From the NCBI GenBank assembly GCA_002747325.1, contig PDOZ01000027.1:62001-126000 (forward strand): a stretch of DNA of 64,000 bases, in the 5' to 3' direction. Below the pieces are notes generated by a model. It did not search any database. It was given only the letters and a program-made list of their open reading frames with translations, and was not told where the DNA came from. Source of the stretch: Rhodobacterales bacterium (GTDB lineage: Bacteria; Pseudomonadota; Alphaproteobacteria; Rhodobacterales; Rhodobacteraceae). The translations under genes and the position numbers were made by a program. Below, piece by piece: positions 54,910 through 63,879 of the stretch (position 1 is its first letter; each line of letters starts with the position of its first letter).

Positions 54910-57243
54910 TCAGAAACCAGTAGAGAAAGTCAGACCAAAGCGCTGTTCGATATCCGTGCCACGCTTGACCACCGGAATGGCGTAGCTGAAGCGCAGCGGT
55001 CCGACCGGGGTATCCCAATGGATCGCCGCACCGACCGAGGCGCGAAGCCCAAAGCTGTCATCCACACCGCCCGGATTGTCCAGCCCCCAGACCGACCCGG
55101 CATGGGCAAACAACCCGCCCTGAATGCCGTATTCTTCCGGCAAACCGATCGGGAAGCGCGCTTCGAGCCGCGCAGAAGCAAAGAAGTTGCCGCCCAGCGC
55201 GTCCTGATCTGCCGCCGCCATGTCCCGCGGCCCAACGCCGCGCGGCGCAAAGCCCAGAAGCTGGTTCGGGCCAAGGAAATACCGATCGGTAATGCGCGTT
55301 CCCGCGCCGCCGCCAAAGCCGAAAATTGCCCCGCCTTCAACGGTTGCCGACAGGGTAATATCATCGGAGAACAAGTTGGTGGTCAGATTGGCCAGACCAG
55401 ACACGCCGAAATAGCGGTTATCCGACCCGAACCCACCGACTTCCGCATTGGCACGCAGATAGACATTCACTGGATTGATCAACCCGTTGCGCCGCGTGTC
55501 GTAGGTCAAGCCAAAGCCCGCCGTTGCTCCATACTGCAATCCACGCGCGGTCTCCGCCGTAATAATGGCGCTGGTGCCGGTGTAGTTCGACATTTCCATG
55601 CCATCAAAACCGACGTAACCGGAGAAACGGGCCAACTCACTGGCCGGGAATTCCAGCGACAGCTTGCCGCCAAAATCGGTCGTTTCGAAGAGACCGGAAG
55701 AATGCTTGCCCTTGGCGTAAAACAAATCCACCCCAAGCCGCAAATCACGCCCGAACAGCGCGGGTTCCGCAAAACTCAACGTGTAGTTTTGATTATCCAA
55801 TCCACCAGAGACACCAACCTTCAGATATTGCCCACGACCGAGGAAATTGCTTTCACTCAAAGAGGCAAAGAAACCCGCCCCCTCGCCAAAGGCATAGGTC
55901 GCCCCGATTTCAAACGCCCCCGTGCCCTTCTCTTCAACGTCCACATCGACCACAACCTGATCCGGCGCCGAGCCCTGACGCGCATCCACTTCCACATTGG
56001 CAAAGAAGCCCAGCGCCCGAATACGCTCCGCCGCCGCACGAATGGCGCGGGGGTTGAACGGATCGCCCTCAACCGTCGTGAACTGCCCGCGCACAACCCG
56101 GTCCAACGTTGTCGAATTGCCTTCAATATCAATGCGTTCGACCACGATACGCGGCCCGCGCACAATGGCGAACTCGATATTGAGCTTGCCCGCGCGCTCG
56201 TCCCGCGTCACCCGCGGATCGACACGCACAAAGCCGTAGCCCATCTTCGCCGCCTTGTTTTCCATCAAGGCGATGGTGCGCTCAATCACCGCCGGATTGT
56301 AGGTCGTGCCCGCGCGCACCGTGTTCAGCCGCTCAAACGCCGCCGCATCAACGCCCTCAACCTCGGAAATCGTCGTCACCTTGCCGAAGGTGAACTTCTG
56401 CCCTTCCACCACCTGGAAAGACACGAAGAACCCATCTTCCTGAGCCGGAACCTCGGAGGTTACCGCGCGCACCTGAAAATCGGCATAGCCATGCGAGGCG
56501 TAGAAATCGCGCAGCAACTGCTTGTCAAATTCCAGCCGGCCCGGATCGAACGTGTCCGACTGCACCAGCCAGCGCAACAGCCCCGCCTGCTTCGAAGACA
56601 CCACCCGCCGCAGTCGGGCATCGGAGAACGCGCGGTTGCCGGTGAAGGAAATGCGTTCGACTTCCGAATTGGCCCCTTCGGCCACTTCAAACACCACATC
56701 CACCCGGTTCTGCGACCGGCGGATGATCTTCGGCGTCACCGTCGCCGCAAGACGCCCCTGCGCCTGATAAGCCTCGGTGATGATCTGCGCATCGCGCTCG
56801 ACCTGCGCCGGATTGTACACATAGCGCGGCCGGGTGTTGAGCAACTTCAACAGACTGGCATCCTTGATCGCCCGGTTGCCCTCGATGTTGATCCGGTTGA
56901 CCGACGGATATTCCGTCACCTTGACCACCAGAACCGACCCGCGCGGCACGATCTTCACGCTCTCGAACAGCCCCGCTGCCACGAGCCGCTGATAGCCCTC
57001 ATTCAATTCCGCCGCACTGATCGCCTGCCCGGAAGCGATTCCCAGATGCGCCATCACCGAAGCGGCATCAATGCGCTCCAGCCCCTCGATCTGCACCGAG
57101 CGGAAAGCATAACTCTGCGCCAAAACCGCCTGAGGGACAACGGAAGCCCCTGAAAGCCCTAGAAAAACCGCCAGACCCGCCGGTTTGAGAATGGATTTTG
57201 CAAGTCCCTTTCGACCTGCGCCGCGCCGCTCGTTATACGTCAT
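54910..57243 (-). CDS. bamA: Outer membrane protein assembly factor BamA
   Basis: BamA is the beta-barrel insertase of the outer membrane. The 777-residue precursor has a signal region ending QAVLAQS and five POTRA domains (beginning AFRSVQIEGLERIDAASVMAHLGIASGQ). The C-terminal 16-strand barrel has the lid-lock sequence FFASARLEARFPIGLP and the terminal strand GLTFSTGF ending in Phe. ATG 57243 (MTYNERRGAGRKG) is chosen; upstream starts run into the spacer. Complete. rseP and cdsA, its usual upstream neighbours, are not here; the GTA lysis cassette is. Confidence 0.96.
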   Translation of the reverse strand: MTYNERRGAGRKGLAKSILKPAGLAVFLGLSGASVVPQAVLAQSYAFRSVQIEGLERIDAASVMAHLGIASGQAISAAELNEGYQRLVAAGLFESVKIVPRGSVLVVKVTEYPSVNRINIEGNRAIKDASLLKLLNTRPRYVYNPAQVERDAQIITEAYQAQGRLAATVTPKIIRRSQNRVDVVFEVAEGANSEVERISFTGNRAFSDARLRRVVSSKQAGLLRWLVQSDTFDPGRLEFDKQLLRDFYASHGYADFQVRAVTSEVPAQEDGFFVSFQVVEGQKFTFGKVTTISEVEGVDAAAFERLNTVRAGTTYNPAVIERTIALMENKAAKMGYGFVRVDPRVTRDERAGKLNIEFAIVRGPRIVVERIDIEGNSTTLDRVVRGQFTTVEGDPFNPRAIRAAAERIRALGFFANVEVDARQGSAPDQVVVDVDVEEKGTGAFEIGATYAFGEGAGFFASLSESNFLGRGQYLKVGVSGGLDNQNYTLSFAEPALFGRDLRLGVDLFYAKGKHSSGLFETTDFGGKLSLEFPASELARFSGYVGFDGMEMSNYTGTSAIITAETARGLQYGATAGFGLTYDTRRNGLINPVNVYLRANAEVGGFGSDNRYFGVSGLANLTTNLFSDDITLSATVEGGAIFGFGGGAGTRITDRYFLGPNQLLGFAPRGVGPRDMAAADQDALGGNFFASARLEARFPIGLPEEYGIQGGLFAHAGSVWGLDNPGGVDDSFGLRASVGAAIHWDTPVGPLRFSYAIPVVKRGTDIEQRFGLTFSTGF

Positions 57244-57383
57244 CTTGTGTTCTTTCAGACAAACATCCCAGTCCCTTGTGTGACTACCGGGATTAGCCCC
57301 CATTGTCAAAGCGAGAAACACACGCCGCAAAATCCTGCGCCCTGCCAGACACACCACCGCCGCCACAGACCGAAAACGCCCCT

Positions 57384-57405
57384 CTTCTTCTTAGCAAAAA
57401 TACTC
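57384..57405 (+). repeat. Intergenic 22-bp motif, copy 11
   Basis: CTTCTTCTTAG, CAA, AAATACTC, flank ACAACACCG. It lies between the end of the lysis cassette and bamA, both on the minus strand. Confidence 0.88.
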
Positions 57406-57432
57406 ACAACACCGAAGCGCCACAGACCCCGC

Positions 57433-57855
57433 CTAAACCAGCAGAAAAACCCCGACCGACAACCCCAACGCCGCCCCGACCGGCCAGACGAAACTGCCCC
57501 CGTGATAGCCAAACGAGCGATGGATAACCGCGAAATGCAACACTGCCCCGACGACGTAGAGCGCCAAAACCGAAAACATCCCCGGATGCCGCTCCGCCCA
57601 AAGCGGCTGCCCCATGAGGTTGTAGACCCACCACCAGCCGGAAACCAACCCGATCCCCGCCCAGCTATAGACCATCCCCAGCGCCAGCGGCGTCGCCTGC
57701 GCAAACCAGAGCCATAGAAACGTGCCCGCAATCATCAGCGCCATCAAGGCAATCGCGCCATAAATCACCACCGATACCGGCCCGTAGCCCCATGCGAAAA
57801 AGGCCATCTCCAGGCCGGAAACCACCAGTGCCAACAACAAAACCGCCTGTTTCAT
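57433..57855 (-). CDS. Four-helix membrane protein of unknown function
   Basis: The 140-residue hydrophobic protein has four likely membrane helices: AVLLLALVVSGLEMAFFAWG, VVIYGAIALMALMIAGTFLWLW, LALGMVYSWAGIGLVSGWWWVYN, and FSVLALYVVGAVLHFAVI followed by GAALGLSVGVFLLV. The family is not recognised. Its ATG overlaps the stop of the preceding 44-codon gene, so it ends the lysis cassette transcript. It could be a membrane accessory of GTA release or an unrelated passenger. Confidence 0.75.
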   Translation of the reverse strand: MKQAVLLLALVVSGLEMAFFAWGYGPVSVVIYGAIALMALMIAGTFLWLWFAQATPLALGMVYSWAGIGLVSGWWWVYNLMGQPLWAERHPGMFSVLALYVVGAVLHFAVIHRSFGYHGGSFVWPVGAALGLSVGVFLLV

Positions 57856-57986
57856 AGATCCAGAACCTCCCTGACCGCGCGGTCCAGCTCACGGGCCGCA
57901 TCGCGGTTTTTCTGCACCGCCCGCGCCAGCTTCACCCCGCGCAACGCCTCCGCTAATTGCTTGAAAAACTTAAAAAATCTGCGCAT
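57852..57986 (-). CDS. 44-residue basic protein in the lysis cassette
   Basis: The sequence begins MRRFFKFFKQLAEALRGV and ends AVREVLDL. It is very basic, with an aromatic amphipathic N-terminal helix and no membrane span. Its ATG shares one base with the stop of the 63-codon gene upstream (TGATG), and its stop overlaps the next start (ATGA). Such tight coupling on both sides supports a real gene. GGAG-like signal lies inside the upstream gene. Unknown family. Confidence 0.65.
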   Translation of the reverse strand: MRRFFKFFKQLAEALRGVKLARAVQKNRDAARELDRAVREVLDL

Positions 57987-58177
57987 CACAGCCCCCGCCC
58001 CGCCGCCGGTAGCCGCTCGCGAATGATGGTGGTGATCTCCACCAGAATGGCGCTGTTTTTATCCAGCACCGACCGCGTCGCCTGATCCTTCTGCAAATCG
58101 CGCCACAACAGATAAAACACCAAAACCACCCAAGGCCCGTGTTCCGTCGCCAGCTTGACGAAAAACTCAGTGCCCAC
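57986..58177 (-). CDS. 63-residue membrane-anchored protein of the lysis cassette
   Basis: The product starts VGTEFFVKLATEHGPW, with a short hydrophobic helix VVLVFYLLW, then an amphipathic helix RDLQKDQATRSVLDKNSAILVEITTIIRERL. GTG 58177 has GGAGG nine bases upstream inside the holin gene and overlaps its end by 11 bp. ATGs further upstream would overlap more. The single membrane anchor followed by a soluble helix resembles small accessory proteins of lysis modules, but no family was recognised. Confidence 0.65.
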   Translation of the reverse strand: MGTEFFVKLATEHGPWVVLVFYLLWRDLQKDQATRSVLDKNSAILVEITTIIRERLPAAGRGL

Positions 58178-58694
58178 CGCGCCATTCCTCCAACGCCGCA
58201 TTGCGCTCCGCACCGCCCGTAGCGCTGGCCCCAAACGCCTCCAGCGCCGCCAGATTGCGCATCACCGTCCCAGACCGCGCCATGGTTTCGGCCAGCGAGC
58301 GCTGAAATTCCTGCCCCTTGGCCTGAAACCGCGCGCCAAAATAGAAGCTGACAATCGCCCCCATCAGCCACCAAAGCGGCTCCGGCACCAGCGCCAGCCC
58401 CTGCATCCGCGCCGCAAACCACACCGGCGCCACCATCGCCGCCCCGAACAATCCCAACGTGCCAAGCGCCAGCATCGGACGCGGCAATCGGTTGACCCCA
58501 TCCATGAAGCGATCAAATCCCGAGCGCCCCTCGCGGGTAAATTCCGCCCCAAACTGCGCCAGCGCCGCCGCCCGCCAATCGGCCTCCCGCTGCGCCCCCG
58601 CTTCCGCATTTTCCCAAAACATTTCCGCCGTTTCCGTGACGACATTACGCCCCGTGCCAAATAACAGCCCGCTCAACCCGTCGATCAATGCCAA
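58167..58694 (-). CDS. Holin of the GTA-release type (3 TM holin family)
   Basis: Holins permeabilise the inner membrane so that the muramidase reaches peptidoglycan. The 175-residue protein begins MALIDGLSGLLFGTGRN. It has an amphipathic N-terminal half and hydrophobic helices near 75-98 (MLALGTLGLFGAAMVAPVWFAARM) and 107-122 (WWLMGAIVSFYFGARF), a layout matching the GTA holin family. It overlaps the muramidase gene by 10 bp. In Rhodobacter capsulatus such a holin/endolysin pair releases gene-transfer agents and lies apart from the main GTA cluster. Confidence 0.82.
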   Translation of the reverse strand: MALIDGLSGLLFGTGRNVVTETAEMFWENAEAGAQREADWRAAALAQFGAEFTREGRSGFDRFMDGVNRLPRPMLALGTLGLFGAAMVAPVWFAARMQGLALVPEPLWWLMGAIVSFYFGARFQAKGQEFQRSLAETMARSGTVMRNLAALEAFGASATGGAERNAALEEWRGGH

Positions 58695-59296
58695 TGTGCT
58701 ACCCGAGCGCGATGCTCGGCCTCCGTTAAGTGAAATTTCGGCGAAATGAACGCCTCCGCCCGCCGGATCCAGCCGCCCTTTCCCCCATCGCGCCGCCGCG
58801 CATATTTGCGTGAAGCCGGGCGCGCATCGGCCAGCCGGTAGTAATAATTGCGCCGCTCGATGCCGTAGGCGTCGGCAATGTGATCCGGCGCCTGTGCCGC
58901 CGCCCGCGCCGCCGCCGCCGCGGTTTTCGGCCCGATCACCCCGTCCACCACCAGCGGGTAGCCCATACGGATCAACAGCCGTTGCAACAGCCGCACCGCA
59001 TTGGCGCCCGCGTTAACGAACATGTCGAAAACCGAGGCCTGCAACGCCTCCGGCAACGTCGAAATCCGGGGCTTCTCGAAGTAATGCTGAAGGAAAATCT
59101 CGCGCGCCTGCCCCCGGCTGAGGCGGCGCACATCCCCCGCCGTGACCCGCCCGTCGCCGTCGAGATCAAGCCCGAGGCGACGCATCGTGTGCAGCGTCAC
59201 CCCGTATTTGGTCGGCCCGCCCGGATCATCCGGGTCGTTCACATACCCGCCCTCGCGGGCAATGATTTCATCGGCAATCCGGGCTGGCGTCTGCAT
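58685..59296 (-). CDS. Muramidase (GH108 family endolysin)
   Basis: This peptidoglycan-cutting enzyme has 203 residues. The N-terminal catalytic domain shows the hallmark ADEIIAREGGYVNDPDDPGGPTKYGVT, with the catalytic Glu in EGG (about residue 15). SRGQAREIFLQHYFEKPRI and QASVFDMFVNAGANAVRLLQRLL follow. A C-terminal peptidoglycan-binding part contains VVDGVIGPKTAAAAA and YYYRLADARPASRKY. There is no signal peptide, so export needs the holin. AGGAG lies before ATG 59296. A terminator separates it from ccmE, so it starts its own transcript. Confidence 0.88.
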   Translation of the reverse strand: MQTPARIADEIIAREGGYVNDPDDPGGPTKYGVTLHTMRRLGLDLDGDGRVTAGDVRRLSRGQAREIFLQHYFEKPRISTLPEALQASVFDMFVNAGANAVRLLQRLLIRMGYPLVVDGVIGPKTAAAAARAAAQAPDHIADAYGIERRNYYYRLADARPASRKYARRRDGGKGGWIRRAEAFISPKFHLTEAEHRARVAHWH

Positions 59297-59328
59297 GGCG
59301 TTCTCCTAAGTTGCGAGAACCCTGCGCC

Positions 59329-59362
59329 AAAAAAGTTAACGCGCGCCAAAACCAGCGCGCGC
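59329..59362 (-). terminator. Probable terminator between ccmE and the lysis cassette
   Basis: On the minus strand GCGCGCGC and GCGCGCGT flank TGGTTTTG and are followed by TAACTTTTTT. It isolates the muramidase gene from the murI-argC-ccmE unit. Confidence 0.7.
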
Positions 59363-59387
59363 CACTCAAGCCCTTGATCTGAAAGTC

Positions 59388-59840
59388 TTATTCCGAAGGC
59401 GGCTCGTAAACCCCCTGCTCCTTCAAGCTCTCGATCACCTCGGCGGGCATGTATTCCTCATCATGTTTGGCCAGAATTTCTTGAGCAATAAACACCCCGT
59501 CCACCAAAGTGCCCATGCCGATCATGCCCTGATTCTCCCCGAAAAGATCGGGCAGGATGCCGGTAAATTCCACCGGCACACTGGCCGCCCCGTCCGTCAC
59601 CACGAAGCGCACCGTTTCCCCCTCGCCGCGCACCAGCGATCCGGCCTCAACCAGCCCGCCCAGCCGGAAAACCTCGCCCACCTCCGGCGGCTCCTCCAGA
59701 ACCTGCGCCGGCGAACGATAATAGTTAATGCCATCGCGCAACGCATAGCCAATCAGCCCCGTCGCAATGACCAGAAACAGGAAGGACAGCAGCACAATCT
59801 GCAACCGCCGCCGCTTCTTCAATCCACGCATACCCGCCAT
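59388..59840 (-). CDS. ccmE: Cytochrome c maturation heme chaperone CcmE
   Basis: CcmE is a periplasmic, membrane-anchored carrier of heme for cytochrome c. The 150-residue protein has the N-terminal basic segment KKRRRLQIVLLSFLFLVIATGLIGYAL as anchor, an OB fold (FRLGGLVEAGSLVRG, VEFTGILPDLFGENQG), and the covalent heme-binding His in AKHDEEYMP. ATG 59840 with GGAG upstream is preferred over GTG 59852. It follows argC by 18 bp, an arrangement common in Rhodobacterales. Confidence 0.94.
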   Translation of the reverse strand: MAGMRGLKKRRRLQIVLLSFLFLVIATGLIGYALRDGINYYRSPAQVLEEPPEVGEVFRLGGLVEAGSLVRGEGETVRFVVTDGAASVPVEFTGILPDLFGENQGMIGMGTLVDGVFIAQEILAKHDEEYMPAEVIESLKEQGVYEPPSE

Positions 59841-59858
59841 CTTACGCTCCACATTCCA

Positions 59859-60884
59859 TCACGGGAAAACCGGCGCCAGCCCAAGCCCCGCCGTTTCCTC
59901 AAACCCCAACATCAAATTCGCATTCTGCACCGCCTGCCCCGACGATCCCTTGGTCAGGTTGTCCAGCGCCGACACAACCAGCGCCCGCCCCGCAACCCGG
60001 TCCGCAATCACCCCGAGGTGACACTGATTCGACCCGGTCACATGCCCCGTCCCCGGCGCCTGCCCGAACGGCAACACGGTGACAAACGGCTCGTCCTGAT
60101 ACCGCGCCACCAGCGCCGCATGGATCGCCGCCGCATCGCCCTGCACATAACAATCGGCGAGAATGCCCCGGTTGGTCGGCACCAGATGTGGGGTGAAAAT
60201 GATCTCGACCGGCCGCCCCGCTAGGGCAGAAAACTCCTGATCGAACTCGCCCAGATGCCGGTGCGTGCCGCCCTGCGCATAGCCCGCAATATCGGTGGCG
60301 CGCTCGGTGAACAGCATGTTTTCCTTCAGACTGCGCCCGGCGCCCGACAACCCGTTTTTCAGGTCGCAAATGATCGTGTCGAGGTCGATCAGCCCCTCGG
60401 AAATCAACGGTCGCAAGGCATATTGCACCACCGCCGCATTACATCCCGTGCCCGCCACCAAACGCGCCCCCCGGATCTCCTCGCGGTAAAACTCGGTCAG
60501 CCCATACACCGCCTCGCGCTGCAATTCGACCGCCACATGCGCCGCCCCATACCATTTTTCATAAGCCGCCGGATCGCGCAGCCGGAAGTCGGCCCCAAGG
60601 TCCACCACCCGCACTTCGCGCGGCAAATCGCGCACCAGCGCCTGACTCAACCCGTGCGGCAAGGCGGCAAATACCAGATCAATGCCGGAAAAGTCGATCT
60701 CCTGCATTTTCACCAACTTCGGCAGCTCCAGATGGCGCAACTGCGGATAGACCTCCGCCATCTCCATCCCCGCCTTGCGATCCGCCGACAGCGCCTTGAT
60801 GCACATCCCCGGATGGGTGGCGATCAGGCGAACAAGCTCCGCGCCGGTATAACCGGACGCGCCCAGAATTGCGATATTTTTCAA
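59859..60884 (-). CDS. argC: N-acetyl-gamma-glutamyl-phosphate reductase
   Basis: ArgC performs the third step of arginine synthesis. The 341-residue protein has the NADP-binding [17 protein letters not shown], the catalytic Cys in [34 protein letters not shown] and [10 protein letters not shown]. This is the long type-1 form. It starts 18 bp after murI. Confidence 0.95.
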   Translation of the reverse strand: MKNIAILGASGYTGAELVRLIATHPGMCIKALSADRKAGMEMAEVYPQLRHLELPKLVKMQEIDFSGIDLVFAALPHGLSQALVRDLPREVRVVDLGADFRLRDPAAYEKWYGAAHVAVELQREAVYGLTEFYREEIRGARLVAGTGCNAAVVQYALRPLISEGLIDLDTIICDLKNGLSGAGRSLKENMLFTERATDIAGYAQGGTHRHLGEFDQEFSALAGRPVEIIFTPHLVPTNRGILADCYVQGDAAAIHAALVARYQDEPFVTVLPFGQAPGTGHVTGSNQCHLGVIADRVAGRALVVSALDNLTKGSSGQAVQNANLMLGFEETAGLGLAPVFP

Positions 60885-60902
60885 ATGCCTATCTCCCGAT
60901 CG

Positions 60903-61715
60903 TCAAGCAGCTTCGAAAGTGATTTCCCGGCGCAAAAACTGCGTCGCACGGGCCGAAACCTTGAGCGGATCGCCGCTGGTCAGCATCTTGCGCGTGGTGC
61001 CGGGTCCGATCATCGCCGGGTGGCGCTTGAGATAATATGCCAGCGATTGCGCCACCAAATCCGCCTGCGAAAACACCTTCACCTCCGGCCCCAACGCCTT
61101 CTGAAATTCCGCCTCCATCAGCGGATAATGCGTGCAGCCCAAAATCGCCGCCTGCGGCGCGGGCATCTTGCGCTTGAGCGCGTCCACATGGCTGTTCACC
61201 AGCGCTTCCGCGAGGATCATGTCGCCTTCCTCGATCGCATCAACCAAGCCGCCGCAGCTTTGCGCCTCGACATCAACCCCGATGGCCCGAAACGCCAATT
61301 CGCGCTGAAAAGCCCGGCTGGCGACGGTCGCTGGCGTGGCAAACAGCGCCACATGCTGCACCCCAACCTCGCGCGGCGGCGAATTGTCGCCCCAGTCGCG
61401 CTCCGTCAGCGCCTCGATCAGCGGCACGAACACGCCGAGAACCCGCTTGCCCTCCGGCAACCAGCGCTCCTGAATGCGCCGCAGCGCCGCCGCCGACGCG
61501 GTGTTACAGGCCAGCAGCACAAGGTCGCAGCCCTCTTGCCAAAGCCGCTCCACCCCCGCCGTGGTCAACTCGAAAATATCCTGCGCATCGCGCACCCCGT
61601 AAGGCGCATGGGCATTGTCGCCAAAATAGACCAGCGGCACTTCCGGCAGGCGCTTCTCCACCGCATCAAACACCGTCAGCCCGCCCAAACCTGAATCGAA
61701 AATCCCGACCGCCAT
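60903..61715 (-). CDS. murI: Glutamate racemase
   Basis: The enzyme makes D-glutamate for peptidoglycan. The 270-residue protein starts [16 protein letters not shown]. It has [12 protein letters not shown], the first catalytic Cys in [15 protein letters not shown] and the second in [18 protein letters not shown] 61715 is the family start; the longer frame upstream covers the spacer to the LysR gene. Confidence 0.94.
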   Translation of the reverse strand: MAVGIFDSGLGGLTVFDAVEKRLPEVPLVYFGDNAHAPYGVRDAQDIFELTTAGVERLWQEGCDLVLLACNTASAAALRRIQERWLPEGKRVLGVFVPLIEALTERDWGDNSPPREVGVQHVALFATPATVASRAFQRELAFRAIGVDVEAQSCGGLVDAIEEGDMILAEALVNSHVDALKRKMPAPQAAILGCTHYPLMEAEFQKALGPEVKVFSQADLVAQSLAYYLKRHPAMIGPGTTRKMLTSGDPLKVSARATQFLRREITFEAA

Positions 61716-61879
61716 ATCCGTCCCTTTCGCCAAAATGCGTTGCCCCAGCCATAGGCCCGTTTGGCGGCAAAATCCATACCCCGCCGTGCAACACGCAAAA
61801 ACCTGTGCATAACCCCGCGCTTTTGCTTCCAAAATAACCAAAACCCGCTACCATGCCCGCGAACGGAGAGGCAAACGCG

Positions 61880-62773
61880 ATGGACTGGGACAAATTACGC
61901 ATATTTCACGCGGTGGCCGATGCCGGGAGCCTGACCCATGCGGGCGAGGCGCTCGGACTGAGCCAGTCCGCCGTGTCGCGCCAGATCCGCGGCCTCGAAG
62001 AAGCCCTGAACGCCACCCTGTTTCACCGCCACGCCCGCGGCCTGATCCTGACCGAACAGGGCGAATTGCTGTTCGATGCCTCCACCGCCATGTCGCAACG
62101 CTTAGAAGCCGCCACCGCCCGCATCCGCGATTCGCGCGATGAAATCTTCGGCGAACTGCGCGTGACAACCACCAACGGCTTCGGCATGCTCTGGCTCGCC
62201 CCGCGCCTGCCAAAACTCTATGAAAAATACCCCGAACTGAAAATCGACCTCATTCTGGAAGAACGGGTGCTGGACCTGCCCATGCGCGAAGCCGACGTCG
62301 CCATCCGCATGAAAGAACCCTCGCAGGCCGACCTGATCCGCAAACGCCTGATGGGGGTGAAAATGCGGCTCTACGCCATGCCGGAATACCTCGCCCAGAA
62401 CGGCACCCCCGAAACCACCGCCGACCTGCACCACCACCGCCTGATCTGCCACAGCGCCAATTCCACCCAGGTCTCCGCCGGCTCCGCCTTCGTCGAACGC
62501 CTGCTGACACACGACATCCCATCCATCCTGACGGTCAATTCCTATTTCGGCGCCCTGCAAGGCGTGTTGAACAATCTCGGCATCGGCGTCTTGCCCAATT
62601 ACATCGCCGCCGACTTCACCGATCTGGTGCAGGTGCTGGAAGGCGAGGAAAGCAAGGAAGTCCCGGTCTACCTCGCCTACCCCGAAGAACTGCGCCAATC
62701 CAAACGCGTCGCCGCCTTCCGCGACTTCGTGGTCGAAGAAATCGCCGAATACCGCAAAAAACTGCGTCCTTAG
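61880..62773 (+). CDS. LysR family transcriptional regulator
   Basis: The 297-residue protein has an N-terminal winged HTH (MDWDKLRIFHAVADAGSLTHAGEALGLSQSAVSRQIRGLEEAL), then an effector domain (about 90-290) with ELRVTTTNGFGMLWLAPRL and VLPNYIAADF. ATG 61880 has GGAGAGG eight bases upstream. It is divergent from murI and overlaps the stop region of the convergent CPBP gene by 4 bp. LysR proteins often control a divergent gene, but murI is housekeeping; the target and inducer are unknown. Confidence 0.9.
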   Translation: MDWDKLRIFHAVADAGSLTHAGEALGLSQSAVSRQIRGLEEALNATLFHRHARGLILTEQGELLFDASTAMSQRLEAATARIRDSRDEIFGELRVTTTNGFGMLWLAPRLPKLYEKYPELKIDLILEERVLDLPMREADVAIRMKEPSQADLIRKRLMGVKMRLYAMPEYLAQNGTPETTADLHHHRLICHSANSTQVSAGSAFVERLLTHDIPSILTVNSYFGALQGVLNNLGIGVLPNYIAADFTDLVQVLEGEESKEVPVYLAYPEELRQSKRVAAFRDFVVEEIAEYRKKLRP

Positions 62774-63669
62774 GGCGTAGCCCCATAACCCCTGCGACCG
62801 CGATAGACGTAAATCAACACCGCCCCGGCCACGATCAGCCCAAAGCTGCAAATCAGCCCGCCTTCCAGCCCGAACGCCCCGCCCGTAAGCCACTCACTGC
62901 CGGAAAACCGGCTCTTGAACAGCGTTTCATTGCTGACTTCATGGCCAGAAATGGAAATGCCGTAGATATTGCCTTCTGCGAAATTCCAGATGCTGTGAAC
63001 CGCGCCGGAAACCCAAATGCTTTGGGTGTAATAATAGAGGATCGACATCACCAGACCGAACAGGAACATATTGACGACCGGCAACGTCCCGGACCCGGCG
63101 TTCCCGGCATGAAACAGCGCAAACAGGATGTTGCTGCCGATGAGCCCCGCCAACAGACCAAATCTGGCGCTGATCTCGGGCAGAAGAAAACTGCGAAACA
63201 TCACCTCTTCGCTCAACCCCTGCACAAAGAACAGGCCGAAAAAGGCGAGCCACATGCCCCAGGCAATGCTCTGATCGTTCAGCGACACGGTCTGCGTGCC
63301 CAGAAAAACGCCCACCAGCACGCAAAAGGAAAACATCGCCAGCCCGATGACGATCCCCTTACCGTAATGCCCCAACAGGTTTTGCGCTGAAAAGCCAAGG
63401 CTGCCAAAGGAATGCCGAAGCAAAAACCGCGCCCCCAACAACACCACCAACAGGCTGAACCCCGTGGTGATCACATTATGGATAATGGTGATATACGACA
63501 TATCCTGCACGCCGTAATGCCGGGTGACATAATTCTGGATCACAGCCTCCAAAATCCCCCCGGCAACCACCCAGACCACGACAATGGCAATCACCCCCAG
63601 CAGGTTATAAATCCCCCCGCTCTTTTCCTCTTTATAGACCGAAAACAGCGCGTTTAACGAAAACCCCAT
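62770..63669 (-). CDS. CPBP family intramembrane metalloprotease
   Basis: The 299-residue multi-span membrane protein has the CPBP (Abi/CAAX protease) motifs: GLSEEVMFRSFLLPE (EExxxR type) near residue 145 and LFALFHAGN (FxxxH) near 180. Helices at about 22-45, 70-85, 100-130 and beyond the motifs include NMFLFGLVMSILYYYTQS. A final helix is GLICSFGLIVAGAVLIYVY. Related proteins process prenylated or signal-type substrates or act in self-immunity. No substrate is suggested by the surroundings. It converges on the LysR gene. Confidence 0.88.
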   Translation of the reverse strand: MGFSLNALFSVYKEEKSGGIYNLLGVIAIVVVWVVAGGILEAVIQNYVTRHYGVQDMSYITIIHNVITTGFSLLVVLLGARFLLRHSFGSLGFSAQNLLGHYGKGIVIGLAMFSFCVLVGVFLGTQTVSLNDQSIAWGMWLAFFGLFFVQGLSEEVMFRSFLLPEISARFGLLAGLIGSNILFALFHAGNAGSGTLPVVNMFLFGLVMSILYYYTQSIWVSGAVHSIWNFAEGNIYGISISGHEVSNETLFKSRFSGSEWLTGGAFGLEGGLICSFGLIVAGAVLIYVYRGRRGYGATP

Positions 63670-63751
63670 CTTTTCCTCATTTCCTGAATAGACTTTTCTT
63701 CTTAAAACGAACTCAATTTAACCTACAATATCGAATAGCAAACCGCCCCCC

Positions 63752-63773
63752 CTTCTTCTTAGCAAAAATACTC
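63752..63773 (+). repeat. Intergenic 22-bp motif, copy 12
   Basis: CTTCTTCTTAG, CAA, AAATACTC, upstream of the CPBP gene in a 210-bp spacer. A degenerate look-alike TTCTTCTTAAAACG lies at about 63696 and is not counted. Confidence 0.85.
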
Positions 63774-63879
63774 AAACCCACACCCGTGCCACCCGCCAGA
63801 CGTCCCCGGCCACCCCAAGCCATGCAGCAAACGCATAGCGGCAATGCAGCATCGTCGCTTGTCGCCACCCCGCCCCCGG

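Noticed and set aside
54796..57153. A 785-codon plus-strand open frame across bamA
   Set aside because: Shadow of bamA with Arg/His-rich content and no family resemblance.
57433..59296. Interpretation as a prophage or prophage remnant
   Set aside because: No capsid, portal, terminase, integrase or att site is present; flanks are housekeeping genes and the holin is of the GTA type.
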